A stretch of DNA of 6,432 nt from Dehalococcoidia bacterium (lineage in GTDB: Bacteria; Chloroflexota; Dehalococcoidia; Dehalococcoidales; UBA3254). Of the stretch, positions 1 to 6,160 are shown in pieces. The position numbers and the translations under genes are program-made. The notes under the pieces were generated by a model, which was given only the letters and a program-made list of their open reading frames with translations, was not told the origin of the DNA and ran no database searches. Position 1 is the first letter of the stretch, and each line of letters begins with the position of its first letter. Location: assembly GCA_030691835.1 (NCBI GenBank), contig JAUYDO010000190.1, positions 1 to 6,432 on the forward strand, in the 5' to 3' direction.

Positions 1-399
1 AAGGCTTTCGTTAATGGGATGCTCACCGTGAGCTACCCGCTTTATAGCATCAATAAGCTGTTCCGCTGTTACTTCCTTGCTCAGATAGGCAGCCGCCTGT
101 GCCTTTAACACCTGGAAAAGCTGTTCATCGCTGGGGTTGGAAGAAAGCATGACAATGGCTATACTGGGAGAGTGCTGTTTTATCTTGCGAGCGAGCGTCA
201 GCCCCTGGTCCGGAGAGCCATCTATGTCAATCAGTATCACGTCAGGCGGCAGGGTGTCTATCTGTGATAGAATCCCCTCATCGATGGCGGCGGCGCTCAG
301 AACCTGTATGTCCGCTGCCTCAGAGAGCGAAAGCTGTATCCCCTGCCGGAATAGACTCTGTTGACTGATAATGAAAACCTGTATCTTGCCTTCTTCCAT
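1..399 (-). CDS. Response regulator, receiver domain (NarL/FixJ-like), C-terminus cut by window edge
   Basis: The first 133 residues are visible; the frame is still open at base 1, so the protein is truncated by the window only. They form a full receiver domain. The region PPDVILIDID carries the likely phospho-acceptor D58, followed by a DQGL stretch like the usual DG(L/I) after the acceptor. The conserved Ser/Thr is at S86/S87 (VMLSS) and the conserved lysine is K108 (AYLSKE). The acidic pair normally found after strand 1 (IVDDH in NarL relatives) is replaced by S12-Q13 (FIISQQSLF), so Mg2+ binding and phosphorylation may be altered or absent. Spacing and sequence style match NarL/FixJ regulators, so a LuxR-type helix-turn-helix probably follows outside the window; that is inference. 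The ATG is preceded by AGGGGG with a 6-nt spacer. The gene begins 21 nt after the stop of the GGDEF/HD-GYP gene, so the two are probably co-transcribed. No dedicated histidine kinase is visible. Confidence 0.85.
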   Translation of the reverse strand, partial: MEEGKIQVFIISQQSLFRQGIQLSLSEAADIQVLSAAAIDEGILSQIDTLPPDVILIDIDGSPDQGLTLARKIKQHSPSIAIVMLSSNPSDEQLFQVLKAQAAAYLSKEVTAEQLIDAIKRVAHGEHPINESL

Positions 400-420
400 C
401 GTCGTCCCCCTAAACAGTTT

Positions 421-3400
421 TTATTTTTCGGCTTCCAGCCCCTCCGTACCTTCCTGTGAAAACTGAGGCAGTTTGCCGGCGATAGACAAGAATACTTCAA
501 CCAGCTTGGGGTCGAACTGCGTGCCCGAACACCGCATCATTTCATCCAGTGCCTCTTGAACAGACAACGCTCTTGAATAAGAACGTACAGTAGTCATGGC
601 GGCAAAAGCATCGGCTACGGCTAATATACGCGCTTCCATCGGTATCTCGTCACCTTTAAGACCCCTGGGATACCCGGTGCCGTCGTATCTTTCGTGATGG
701 TGGATTATGCCGGATAAGCAGGTGGATAGCTGGTGGGAGTGGCTGGTTATCGCCGCCCCTAGCTGGGGATGCATTTTAACAGCGTCCCACTCCGGCTCAC
801 TGAGCTTGCCCTGCTTCTTCAGTATCTCGTCGTTGATACCTATCTTGCCTATATCGTGTAGGAGTGCACAGCTACCCAACCGGTTTATCTCCAGAGACCC
901 CAGCCCCAGCGCTTCCGCCAGAGCTACAGCGTAGGCACTTACTTTCTTTGAGTGAGAGCGCGTGTAGTGGTCTCTGGCATCCACCGTAGCGGCGAGGGCG
1001 AAGATGGTGCTCAGCGCTTCGCTATCCGGCGTTTTATTGACAACCATAGGGGTTACCGAAGATGCCAGCACCTTTGAGGCGAACTCGGCACGGTTACCGC
1101 CGGCTCTCTTCGCCTGGTAGAGCGCGGCATCCGCCGCGGATATTATCTCACTGGTCCCTATGCCGTCAGCAGGCCAGGTGGCTATGCCCAGGCTGACCGT
1201 CAGTGGTGTAGAATCCAGTTTCACCTTGGCCAATATCTGCTGACGGATGCGCTCGGCTACCTTGCTGGCGGCTTCCGAGGCTGTCTGTGGAAGCAAAATG
1301 GCGAATTCGTCTCCACCGTACCTGAAAGCCTGGTCAGCATCGCGGATGGAGCTTTTCATTATGGTGGCTGCCTGCTTCAGGACCATATCACCCGCCAGAT
1401 GACCATAGACATCATTGAAGTACTTGAATGAATCAAGGTCTATGATAATGAGCGAAAAGACACCGCCATAGCGGGAGTGCCTGCCAATCTCGCTCGCCAG
1501 CATCTCATTCAGTGAGCGACGGTTCAGTAAGCCCGTAAGCTCATCATCGCGTGCCATCCGCGCTGTCTCGGCGTAAAGGCGCGAGTTCTCGATGGGCATG
1601 GCGATTTGAGCGGCTAGCTGTTCCAGGAGTTTAAGGTGTCTCCGGCCATAGACATTAGGATTCCGGCTGGCAACGATAAGACTACCAATTACTTTATTGC
1701 TCACAACCAGCGGTAAATAGGCGACAGAGCGTATACCCTGCTGGATATGGTATTTGCCAGTGGCGAACTTGCTCTCTATTGCCAGGTCAGGCTCAATCAC
1801 GGGTTTCGGGTAGGCAACCAGCCACTCGGTGGCTGAGCCCTTTATCGGAATCCGTTCTCCCACTTTCCACGCCGAACCTATATCCGAAGACAGTGCGAGA
1901 AAGTAGAGCTCGTTTTGCTCAATAAGGCATATAGCCGCCCAGTCTACATCAACCACCTTCTTCAATTCATTGATGAAGCTATCGTATATTCTCTGAATAT
2001 CGAGGCTGGAGGTTATGATTGCGCTGGAGCGATTTATTATTGAAAGCTCCTCTTCGCGCTCTTTCAGTTGCTCTCGGAGGTACTCTTTCTCCATGCTCAC
2101 GGCTACGCGGCTGGCTATATCCTCCATCAGGCTGAAATCATCAAGAGTATATCTGCCCCTCTGTTTCCCGGTGAGCACCAGGACGCCTATCAGGTTGTCA
2201 CGGCTAATCAGGGGCATGAACAGCTCCAGCCCTTCCCGCTCTATTTCAGCCTTTTCCCTTTCCCAGAGCCCAATAAAATCAGGCAGGATAGACAGGCTCT
2301 CCACCGTCAATGGTTTGCGTTCCCGCCTGAGATAGCCTGCAATCGGGCTATCCTTTTTCAATCTAAAGGAAGATAGGTGATTCTCCCTGACCTTTGGCTC
2401 TACAAGCTGGGTAACAAATGCCTCCCCATCAGCGTCCAGGAATAGTAGACCCGCCTGTTTACAGCCGATAGCTTTGACTACGAGTTTCAGCAGTTCGCCA
2501 CCCTGCTCCCTGAGACTGAAGATATTCTGTATCTTATTTGCGAATTCCCATAATCTCTGGCGGTAGTCGTAGCTCTCACCTTGAAGCGCCTTGCCCATGG
2601 CTGAGGCGAAGATGTTGCGCAGGCGATAGATAAGCAGTGCGACGGCAAGAGCCGCTATATATGCCACAAATCCGGTAGGGAGATTCACGTTGAGACTGAA
2701 AGCAACATTAAGAAGCAGAAGCAACAACCAGTAGCCCCCCAGAGCCGTAACCACCACAACCAGCCATATCAGACCCCGTCGTAAGGCAATCCCGATGTCC
2801 ACCAGCCTTTGCCCGATAACAGCATAGCTCAGTATCAGGGCAAGAATTATATTGCCAATATGTGGTAGGGGAAACTCCCGCCCGAAGGGCAGGAGAGCGG
2901 ATGCAGTAAATACAGCAAGAAAGAAGAAACAGAGCAAGAGAGAGATGATTTGGTTATATATAACCGGATTTTTTTGATTTTCTAACATTTTCCGGAAGAC
3001 ACGTATATTTCTGCCAATCAGTATTCCCGATAGAACGAACAAAACAAAGATTCCGTTGCCATATTGTGGATAGAGCATCCCCCCCTCAGTGGTTACATCC
3101 TCGGCTATAAAACCCAATAAGACAAGGACAACGACAACTGCCAGGGAAATGTAAGCAACGGGCAACCAGCGTGACTTGTTCGGAGGATAGAAGGAAGAAG
3201 TGAAGCAGTGCAGTTGCACTATCACCCATGTAAACATGATGACAATGAGCCTGAGCAGGAGCAAATTGTGCTCCGGTAAAATATTGCTCCGGAAGACGAA
3301 ATCAGTGAGGCTCCACAGCGCGGTAGCGATGAGAAACACGCCAAAGAGTCTCTGCTGACTACCAAAAGGGCGGGAGCCGAAGGTCACTATCAGCAGAGGT

Positions 3401-3447
3401 ACATAGACTACGGTGGCTACTAGAGGGATAAAGGCATAAATATTCAC
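421..3447 (-). CDS. Membrane sensor with two GAF domains, GGDEF and HD-GYP domains (cyclic-di-GMP turnover)
   Basis: This 1008-residue protein has about nine hydrophobic segments in residues 5-274. The first seven end in SYAVIGQRLVDI, a pattern seen in the 7TM N-terminal domain of some histidine kinases. GAF-like domains follow at about 300-455 and 478-622, joined by a charged helix. The GGDEF domain (about 632-790) is intact: DDELTGLLNRR, metal ligand D670, guanine-contact residues N678 and D687, the GGDEF motif at 711-715, and an allosteric I-site R702-x-x-D705 at canonical spacing. D687 argues for GTP use rather than the hybrid cGAMP-making (Hypr) type. The HD-GYP domain (about 805-985) keeps H864-D865, K868, H893, H917-H918, GYP at 925-927 and D946. 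The protein could therefore both synthesise and hydrolyse cyclic di-GMP, with the balance set by membrane and GAF inputs; actual activity is not proven. The GTG start is the first possible one after an in-frame TAA 12 nt upstream. No Shine-Dalgarno sequence is present, and the promoter suggests a leaderless mRNA. Confidence 0.93.
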   Translation of the reverse strand: MNIYAFIPLVATVVYVPLLIVTFGSRPFGSQQRLFGVFLIATALWSLTDFVFRSNILPEHNLLLLRLIVIMFTWVIVQLHCFTSSFYPPNKSRWLPVAYISLAVVVVLVLLGFIAEDVTTEGGMLYPQYGNGIFVLFVLSGILIGRNIRVFRKMLENQKNPVIYNQIISLLLCFFFLAVFTASALLPFGREFPLPHIGNIILALILSYAVIGQRLVDIGIALRRGLIWLVVVVTALGGYWLLLLLLNVAFSLNVNLPTGFVAYIAALAVALLIYRLRNIFASAMGKALQGESYDYRQRLWEFANKIQNIFSLREQGGELLKLVVKAIGCKQAGLLFLDADGEAFVTQLVEPKVRENHLSSFRLKKDSPIAGYLRRERKPLTVESLSILPDFIGLWEREKAEIEREGLELFMPLISRDNLIGVLVLTGKQRGRYTLDDFSLMEDIASRVAVSMEKEYLREQLKEREEELSIINRSSAIITSSLDIQRIYDSFINELKKVVDVDWAAICLIEQNELYFLALSSDIGSAWKVGERIPIKGSATEWLVAYPKPVIEPDLAIESKFATGKYHIQQGIRSVAYLPLVVSNKVIGSLIVASRNPNVYGRRHLKLLEQLAAQIAMPIENSRLYAETARMARDDELTGLLNRRSLNEMLASEIGRHSRYGGVFSLIIIDLDSFKYFNDVYGHLAGDMVLKQAATIMKSSIRDADQAFRYGGDEFAILLPQTASEAASKVAERIRQQILAKVKLDSTPLTVSLGIATWPADGIGTSEIISAADAALYQAKRAGGNRAEFASKVLASSVTPMVVNKTPDSEALSTIFALAATVDARDHYTRSHSKKVSAYAVALAEALGLGSLEINRLGSCALLHDIGKIGINDEILKKQGKLSEPEWDAVKMHPQLGAAITSHSHQLSTCLSGIIHHHERYDGTGYPRGLKGDEIPMEARILAVADAFAAMTTVRSYSRALSVQEALDEMMRCSGTQFDPKLVEVFLSIAGKLPQFSQEGTEGLEAEK

Positions 3448-3474
3448 TTGGGGTAATTATTGCCCCAAACGGGG
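3448..3474. promoter_or_regulatory. Overlapping inverted repeats around the -10 box, candidate operator
   Basis: TTGGGG (3448-3453) and CCCCAA (3463-3468) form a perfect 6-bp inverted repeat separated by 9 bp that include the -10 hexamer. The same CCCC can instead pair with GGGG at 3471-3474 (CCCC-AAAC-GGGG), giving a second, overlapping repeat in the promoter spacer. Since the predicted transcript starts at the left edge, these would act as DNA sites rather than RNA structure, unless transcription reads in from the upstream gene. Which protein would bind is unknown. Confidence 0.35.
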
Positions 3475-3484
3475 AGACTGTCAA
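3456..3484 (-). promoter_or_regulatory. Sigma-70-like promoter of the GGDEF/HD-GYP gene
   Basis: On the minus strand TTGACA (3479-3484) and AATAAT (3456-3461) are separated by exactly 17 bp. Initiation at the usual distance from the -10 box would fall near 3448-3450, one to three bases before the GTG at 3447. The position agrees with the missing ribosome binding site and points to a leaderless or nearly leaderless transcript. It also means that this gene need not depend on transcription from the upstream GH3-like gene. A perfect TATAAT also occurs further upstream at 3510-3515, but without a matching -35. Confidence 0.6.
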
Positions 3485-3534
3485 GTAGAATCGTACTATA
3501 TATTGCCGTATTATAGTCGCACAAGACTAAAGTA

Positions 3535-5193
3535 CTATGCCGGTACCCGTTCCTTTTCGGAAACCCTGACCTCCGGTACAACCGTGGGTCTGGCGGTAAG
3601 CAGTGAAAGCACCTTCTCCGACGGATTTATGTGCGCCGGCTTCAGATGCGCTATATCGGCGCCCTCGGCAAGCCTCTGAGCCGTGTAGCTGGCAAAGGCA
3701 CCTCTAGGTAGCAGTGTGACCTTCACCTGGAACTTTATCATGTCCGCCAGGTCATCATGAGCCTGAGAGGTAGAATAGCTATCATTGTCCCCTCTCAGCA
3801 GTTGCTCGTAAACAGCCATCTCTACCTCGGACTCGCTCATATGTCGTCCACCATTTGGTTCAATAAGCAGGTTGAGAACAGGCTCACCCGGCTTTTTATA
3901 GGCGGTCCAGTCCTCATAGCTTATACCCGCATTCTCTATCGCCTGCCATATTATCTTTTCCGTCAAGCGTATGACCACAAAATCGAGCAAGCCGTCAGCC
4001 CGCCGCTCAAAGGCCATCTGCGGCAGGTTGATACCCAGATTTTCATTTCGGAGTGAAGTTATTCTAATCATATCCCCGACCCGGTATCTAACCAAAGCGC
4101 CGCCGTGGAGACTGGTGGTCACGAGCTCATAGTTCTCCCCGGGTTCCACCTCATCCAGCAGTACGGTCCCGGGCCGATAGCTGTGGTCAAGCTGTTCCTT
4201 GAAGTATTCCTTCTCCGGTATGAACTCCAGGAAATTGAGACTCGGGATAAAGGTCATGGAGTCATAGTCCCAGGTCTGGGTTGCCACAACACCTCCCTCA
4301 GTGCTGGCGTAGATGTCCAGCGGATACCTGCCCCATAACTGCTTTATCCGCTCTTTATAGACACCGCTGTCCAGGCCACTGCAGATAATGCCACGCAATT
4401 TCCAGAGGTCCCTGGGCAGCATAGGACGTCTCTCCAGCCGGCTCCCGAGCTTACCCCTGGCAAGGCGTGTAAGGGCTCCGGGGTCACGGAGCAAAGGAAG
4501 CAGGTCTATCTTTTTCGCAGATTGGGTGAACCTGTTGCCTACGGCTACCAGGATGAGAGACAGACCAAAAAAATAGTCCATTCCGTGCGATAGAGCATAT
4601 TCGAAACCCAGCCTTATTCTTTCATCAAAGGGTAAACCTTCTGCTTCAACCAGGGGAGGATGACAGACGGCTGTTGTTTGTTCCAACATCATATACGCCA
4701 TGGCACCGGACATATAGGGCCTGGGAGCTACCGTATAAATGACTTTGGAACGTTCTCTGACCGCAGAAACATCCCCCCAATCCTTACAGCCGGACAAAAT
4801 GCCGATGCCCTCGAGGATGGTGCTCATCTCTTTCGCGTAAGACGGAGATATCGGTACCCACTTGCAGGGGTAGTCCCCGGACCTGCCGGAGGTATGGACC
4901 CATGTAGCGGGCTTTGCCGGCAGTGTATCTTCTCTCTTTTCCACCAGTTCGGGACAGTAGTCGGCATACGTTGTAAGAGGGACGAGTTGCCTGAACTCAT
5001 CCACGTTCCGGGGCTTGGTGCCGCGCAAGAGCCTTTTGCCTAAAGATGAGCAGCTCAGTAAATCGATTTGCTCCATCAATAGTCTCTTCTGGACGTCCAT
5101 GAACTGCTCGGTATTCAGGCTAAGGAAGCCACAGCACATCTGCCACAGCTCTTCATCTCTGCCCTGTCGTAGAAGCTCAACCGCCTTCGGCAT
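3535..5193 (-). CDS. GH3-like acyl-adenylating enzyme (GH3/PaaK-related, ANL superfamily)
   Basis: This 552-residue, apparently soluble protein has the motifs of GH3-type acyl-acid amido synthetases. There is a phosphate-binding loop at about 100-111 (HTSGRSG, then K111), a YASTEGG motif at 295-301 corresponding to the adenylate-binding YxS(S/T)E motif, and YRVGD at 370-374, the GH3 version of the YRxGD nucleotide-ribose motif. FERRADGLLD (395-404) stands where the hinge before the C-terminal domain is expected. Family members activate a carboxylic acid with ATP and pass it to an amino acid or another nucleophile; the substrate here cannot be told from sequence. The loop is unusual in having Arg where most relatives have Thr or Ser (TSG-R-SG). 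PaaK-like CoA ligases are the main alternative; YRVGD favours GH3. The ATG at 5191-5193 is preceded by GGGAGG (5200-5205) with a 6-nt spacer. The gene stands alone between a terminator upstream and a separate promoter downstream. No partner enzyme, carrier protein or transporter lies beside it. Confidence 0.75.
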   Translation of the reverse strand: MPKAVELLRQGRDEELWQMCCGFLSLNTEQFMDVQKRLLMEQIDLLSCSSLGKRLLRGTKPRNVDEFRQLVPLTTYADYCPELVEKREDTLPAKPATWVHTSGRSGDYPCKWVPISPSYAKEMSTILEGIGILSGCKDWGDVSAVRERSKVIYTVAPRPYMSGAMAYMMLEQTTAVCHPPLVEAEGLPFDERIRLGFEYALSHGMDYFFGLSLILVAVGNRFTQSAKKIDLLPLLRDPGALTRLARGKLGSRLERRPMLPRDLWKLRGIICSGLDSGVYKERIKQLWGRYPLDIYASTEGGVVATQTWDYDSMTFIPSLNFLEFIPEKEYFKEQLDHSYRPGTVLLDEVEPGENYELVTTSLHGGALVRYRVGDMIRITSLRNENLGINLPQMAFERRADGLLDFVVIRLTEKIIWQAIENAGISYEDWTAYKKPGEPVLNLLIEPNGGRHMSESEVEMAVYEQLLRGDNDSYSTSQAHDDLADMIKFQVKVTLLPRGAFASYTAQRLAEGADIAHLKPAHINPSEKVLSLLTARPTVVPEVRVSEKERVPA

Positions 5194-5214
5194 ATCACAC
5201 CTCCCAGGCTTACA

Positions 5215-5241
5215 GGCTCAAAATTAGCCAAAATTAGAGCC
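5215..5241. repeat. 10-bp tandem repeat inside a GGCTC/GAGCC inverted repeat, upstream of the GH3-like gene
   Basis: CAAAATTAG occurs twice with a period of 10 bp (5219-5227 and 5229-5237), one helical turn apart. The pair is bounded by GGCTC (5215-5219) and GAGCC (5237-5241). It lies 22-48 bp before the GH3-like start, just upstream of the Shine-Dalgarno sequence, so it is in the promoter or the 5' leader. It could be a DNA operator or a leader stem. I could not place a convincing promoter here. Confidence 0.4.
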
Positions 5242-5287
5242 TAATATTTAAGCATGGCAGATGTGATTCAGCTTGTGAAGTGCTTGT

Positions 5288-5307
5288 GTTCTAGAACATA
5301 GTTCTAG
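5288..5307. promoter_or_regulatory. Palindromic candidate operator upstream of the GH3-like gene
   Basis: GTTCTAGAAC (5288-5297) is a perfect 10-bp palindrome. After ATA, seven bases of it repeat as GTTCTAG (5301-5307). Read differently, CTAGAAC-ATA-GTTCTAG (5291-5307) is a perfect 7-bp inverted repeat. The site lies about 95 bp upstream of the GH3-like start and beyond the terminator of the ribbon-helix-helix gene, where an operator would be expected. No U-tract follows on either side, so it is not a terminator. A link to the neighbouring DNA-binding protein is conjecture. Confidence 0.4.
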
Positions 5308-5322
5308 TGAGCGTAAAAGCAG

Positions 5323-5350
5323 AAAAATAGGGGAAAGTTGGGCAACTTTC
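5323..5350 (-). terminator. Intrinsic terminator after the ribbon-helix-helix gene
   Basis: On the minus strand, beginning 5 nt after the stop codon, GAAAGTT-GCCC-AACTTTC forms a perfect 7-bp stem with a 4-nt loop (5333-5350). It is followed by CCC and then TATTTTT (5323-5329). The stem is short and AT-rich and the U-tract is slightly offset, so efficiency is uncertain. It separates the two small regulator genes from the GH3-like gene. Confidence 0.6.
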
Positions 5351-5355
5351 GAGAG

Positions 5356-5685
5356 TTATTTAGACCTGGCTTTGCCTTCAGCGGCAAAGGTCTGCAGTTT
5401 CTTGGTCAACTCTTCAAAAGTCTTTTCTTTGGGTTCCTCACCCAGCTCCATGCCGTAGCTAACGAAGAAGTCCAGAAAATTACGCAGAAGCTCCTTTATG
5501 CCGCGTACAAAGTGTTCGAACTCTTCTCTATCCACGTACTTCTGAGCGAGCTTTGCATCCGGCTCTTCTTTCAAATTGCTGTCTATAAGAAAGTTGAGGA
5601 AGTCTGAGCGGCTCATGTCACCACGATTCTCGTCAATCTTCCTAACTACATCGGCATCTACCACAAGCATTCTCTTGTCCGACAT
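5356..5685 (-). CDS. Small ribbon-helix-helix-type (CopG-like) DNA-binding protein
   Basis: The protein has 109 residues. Residues 4-38 fit a ribbon-helix-helix fold: a short strand (RMLVV), an acidic first helix (ADVVRKIDENRG) and then SRSDFLNFLIDSNL, which matches the common (S/T)RSEFIREAI turn and second helix of CopG/NikR-type repressors. Such proteins dimerise through the strand and bind short palindromic or tandem operators. The remaining 70 residues are not recognised. They look helical and amphipathic (about 54-82, EEFEHFVRGIKELL and on) with a charged, lysine-rich tail (84-109), and could serve oligomerisation or partner binding. The chosen ATG has AGAGG 7 nt upstream; Met6 is a possible later start but would remove part of the strand. 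The gene begins 83 nt after the winged-helix gene, possibly in one transcript. No toxin-like gene lies next to it, so a toxin-antitoxin role is not supported. Confidence 0.65.
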   Translation of the reverse strand: MSDKRMLVVDADVVRKIDENRGDMSRSDFLNFLIDSNLKEEPDAKLAQKYVDREEFEHFVRGIKELLRNFLDFFVSYGMELGEEPKEKTFEELTKKLQTFAAEGKARSK

Positions 5686-5709
5686 TCGCTAACCTCTAAT
5701 CAATTATAT

Positions 5710-5734
5710 AAAAAAATAACCTGAGACGCTAGGT
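5710..5734 (-). terminator. Weak possible terminator after the winged-helix gene
   Basis: On the minus strand ACCT (5731-5734) can pair with AGGT (5719-5722) across an 8-nt loop, followed by TTA and a run of seven T (5710-5716). The stem of 4 bp, 5 with a G-T pair, is poor, so partial read-through into the ribbon-helix-helix gene is likely. The AT-rich run may instead belong to a promoter, because TATAAT overlaps at 5703-5708. That box has no good -35 and would start transcription inside the ribosome binding site. Confidence 0.22.
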
Positions 5735-5768
5735 CTACAGATTATTTGACCATCCCTCTCGGCATCAG

Positions 5769-6050
5769 CTAACCTGACTCTTCACTCCTTCCGAGCATAT
5801 CCTCCAGGATATTTATCAGACGCAGCAACTTTATGCCCCTGTCTGTCACCCGGTATCCAACGCATGGATTACCTATGTGCATCTTATCAATAAAACCCTT
5901 GTTCACCAGGTAGCCCAGGTACTTTTGTATCTGGCGATAGCTCATGTTGGCGTTGTACATGATTTCCGTTTTACCGGCGCCATCCTCGCCAACCTTGAGC
6001 ATTTCGGCGATTATTTCTATATCTGAGCGTCGCCTATTGAGCCTTAGCAT
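5769..6050 (-). CDS. Small winged-helix DNA-binding protein (archaeal-style HTH_45-like)
   Basis: The 93-residue protein starts with a basic stretch (MLRLNRRRSDIEIIAEML) that leads into a helix-turn-helix at about 27-55 (KTEIMYNANMSYRQIQKYL, then LVNKGFI). A wing follows at about 53-70 (GNPCVGYRVTDRG), and a C-terminal helix at 71-87 is probably for dimerisation. This order (RRR-I-I-ML, KTxIMYxANxSY, YLxxLxxKGxI, YxxTxxG) is that of the small winged-helix family common in archaea and also found in some bacteria. It is a likely transcription factor; there is no ligand domain, and its targets are unknown. GGTGA lies only 3 nt before the ATG, closer than usual, so translation may be modest. AGT/ACT palindromes in its own upstream region suggest autoregulation, which is inference. 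Confidence 0.75.
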   Translation of the reverse strand: MLRLNRRRSDIEIIAEMLKVGEDGAGKTEIMYNANMSYRQIQKYLGYLVNKGFIDKMHIGNPCVGYRVTDRGIKLLRLINILEDMLGRSEESG

Positions 6051-6067
6051 ATCTCACCGTAGCCTGC

Positions 6068-6133
6068 AGTACTAATCAGTGCACTATAATACCTCTTTAT
6101 ATTATATAGTACTATATTATCAGAAAAAGTCAA
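6068..6133 (-). promoter_or_regulatory. Promoter region of the winged-helix gene with repeated AGT/ACT palindromes
   Basis: On the minus strand TTGACT (6128-6133) is followed after 19 bp by TATATA (6103-6108), a usable but long-spaced sigma-70-like pair. ATATAGTACTATAT (6104-6117) is a perfect 14-bp palindrome lying in the spacer and overlapping the -10 box. Two further palindromes, AGTGCACT (6078-6085) and AGTACT (6069-6074), lie between the promoter and the start codon. The arrangement suits repression by a dimeric DNA-binding protein, most simply the gene's own product. Confidence 0.38.
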
Positions 6134-6160
6134 TACCCTTTTTAAAAGAAATTATTACAC

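Noticed and set aside
2015..2376. Two plus-strand open frames of about 100 codons
   Set aside because: They lie wholly inside the GAF-encoding part of the large minus-strand gene, are Ser/Arg/Leu-rich without a recognisable domain, and the minus-strand frame has clear conserved motifs.
421..3447. Annotation as a histidine kinase because of the 7TM-type N-terminus
   Set aside because: There is no HisKA phospho-acceptor helix or HATPase domain; the C-terminal half is GGDEF plus HD-GYP.
3510..3515. TATAAT as an additional promoter of the GGDEF/HD-GYP gene
   Set aside because: The -10 match is perfect, but the sequence 16-18 bp upstream (around ATAGTA) does not resemble a -35 and there is no TGn extension.
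4660..5043. Plus-strand open frame of 127 codons
   Set aside because: It is the antisense of the GH3-like gene covering its phosphate-binding loop region; no motif and no convincing ribosome binding site were seen.
5291..5307. Inverted repeat as a terminator
   Set aside because: The stem is AT-rich, the loop has only 3 nt, and no T-run follows on either strand; an operator is the simpler reading.
5356..6050. The two small genes as a toxin-antitoxin pair
   Set aside because: Both look like DNA-binding proteins, the gap is 83 nt, and neither resembles a toxin such as RelE, MazF or a PIN-domain protein.
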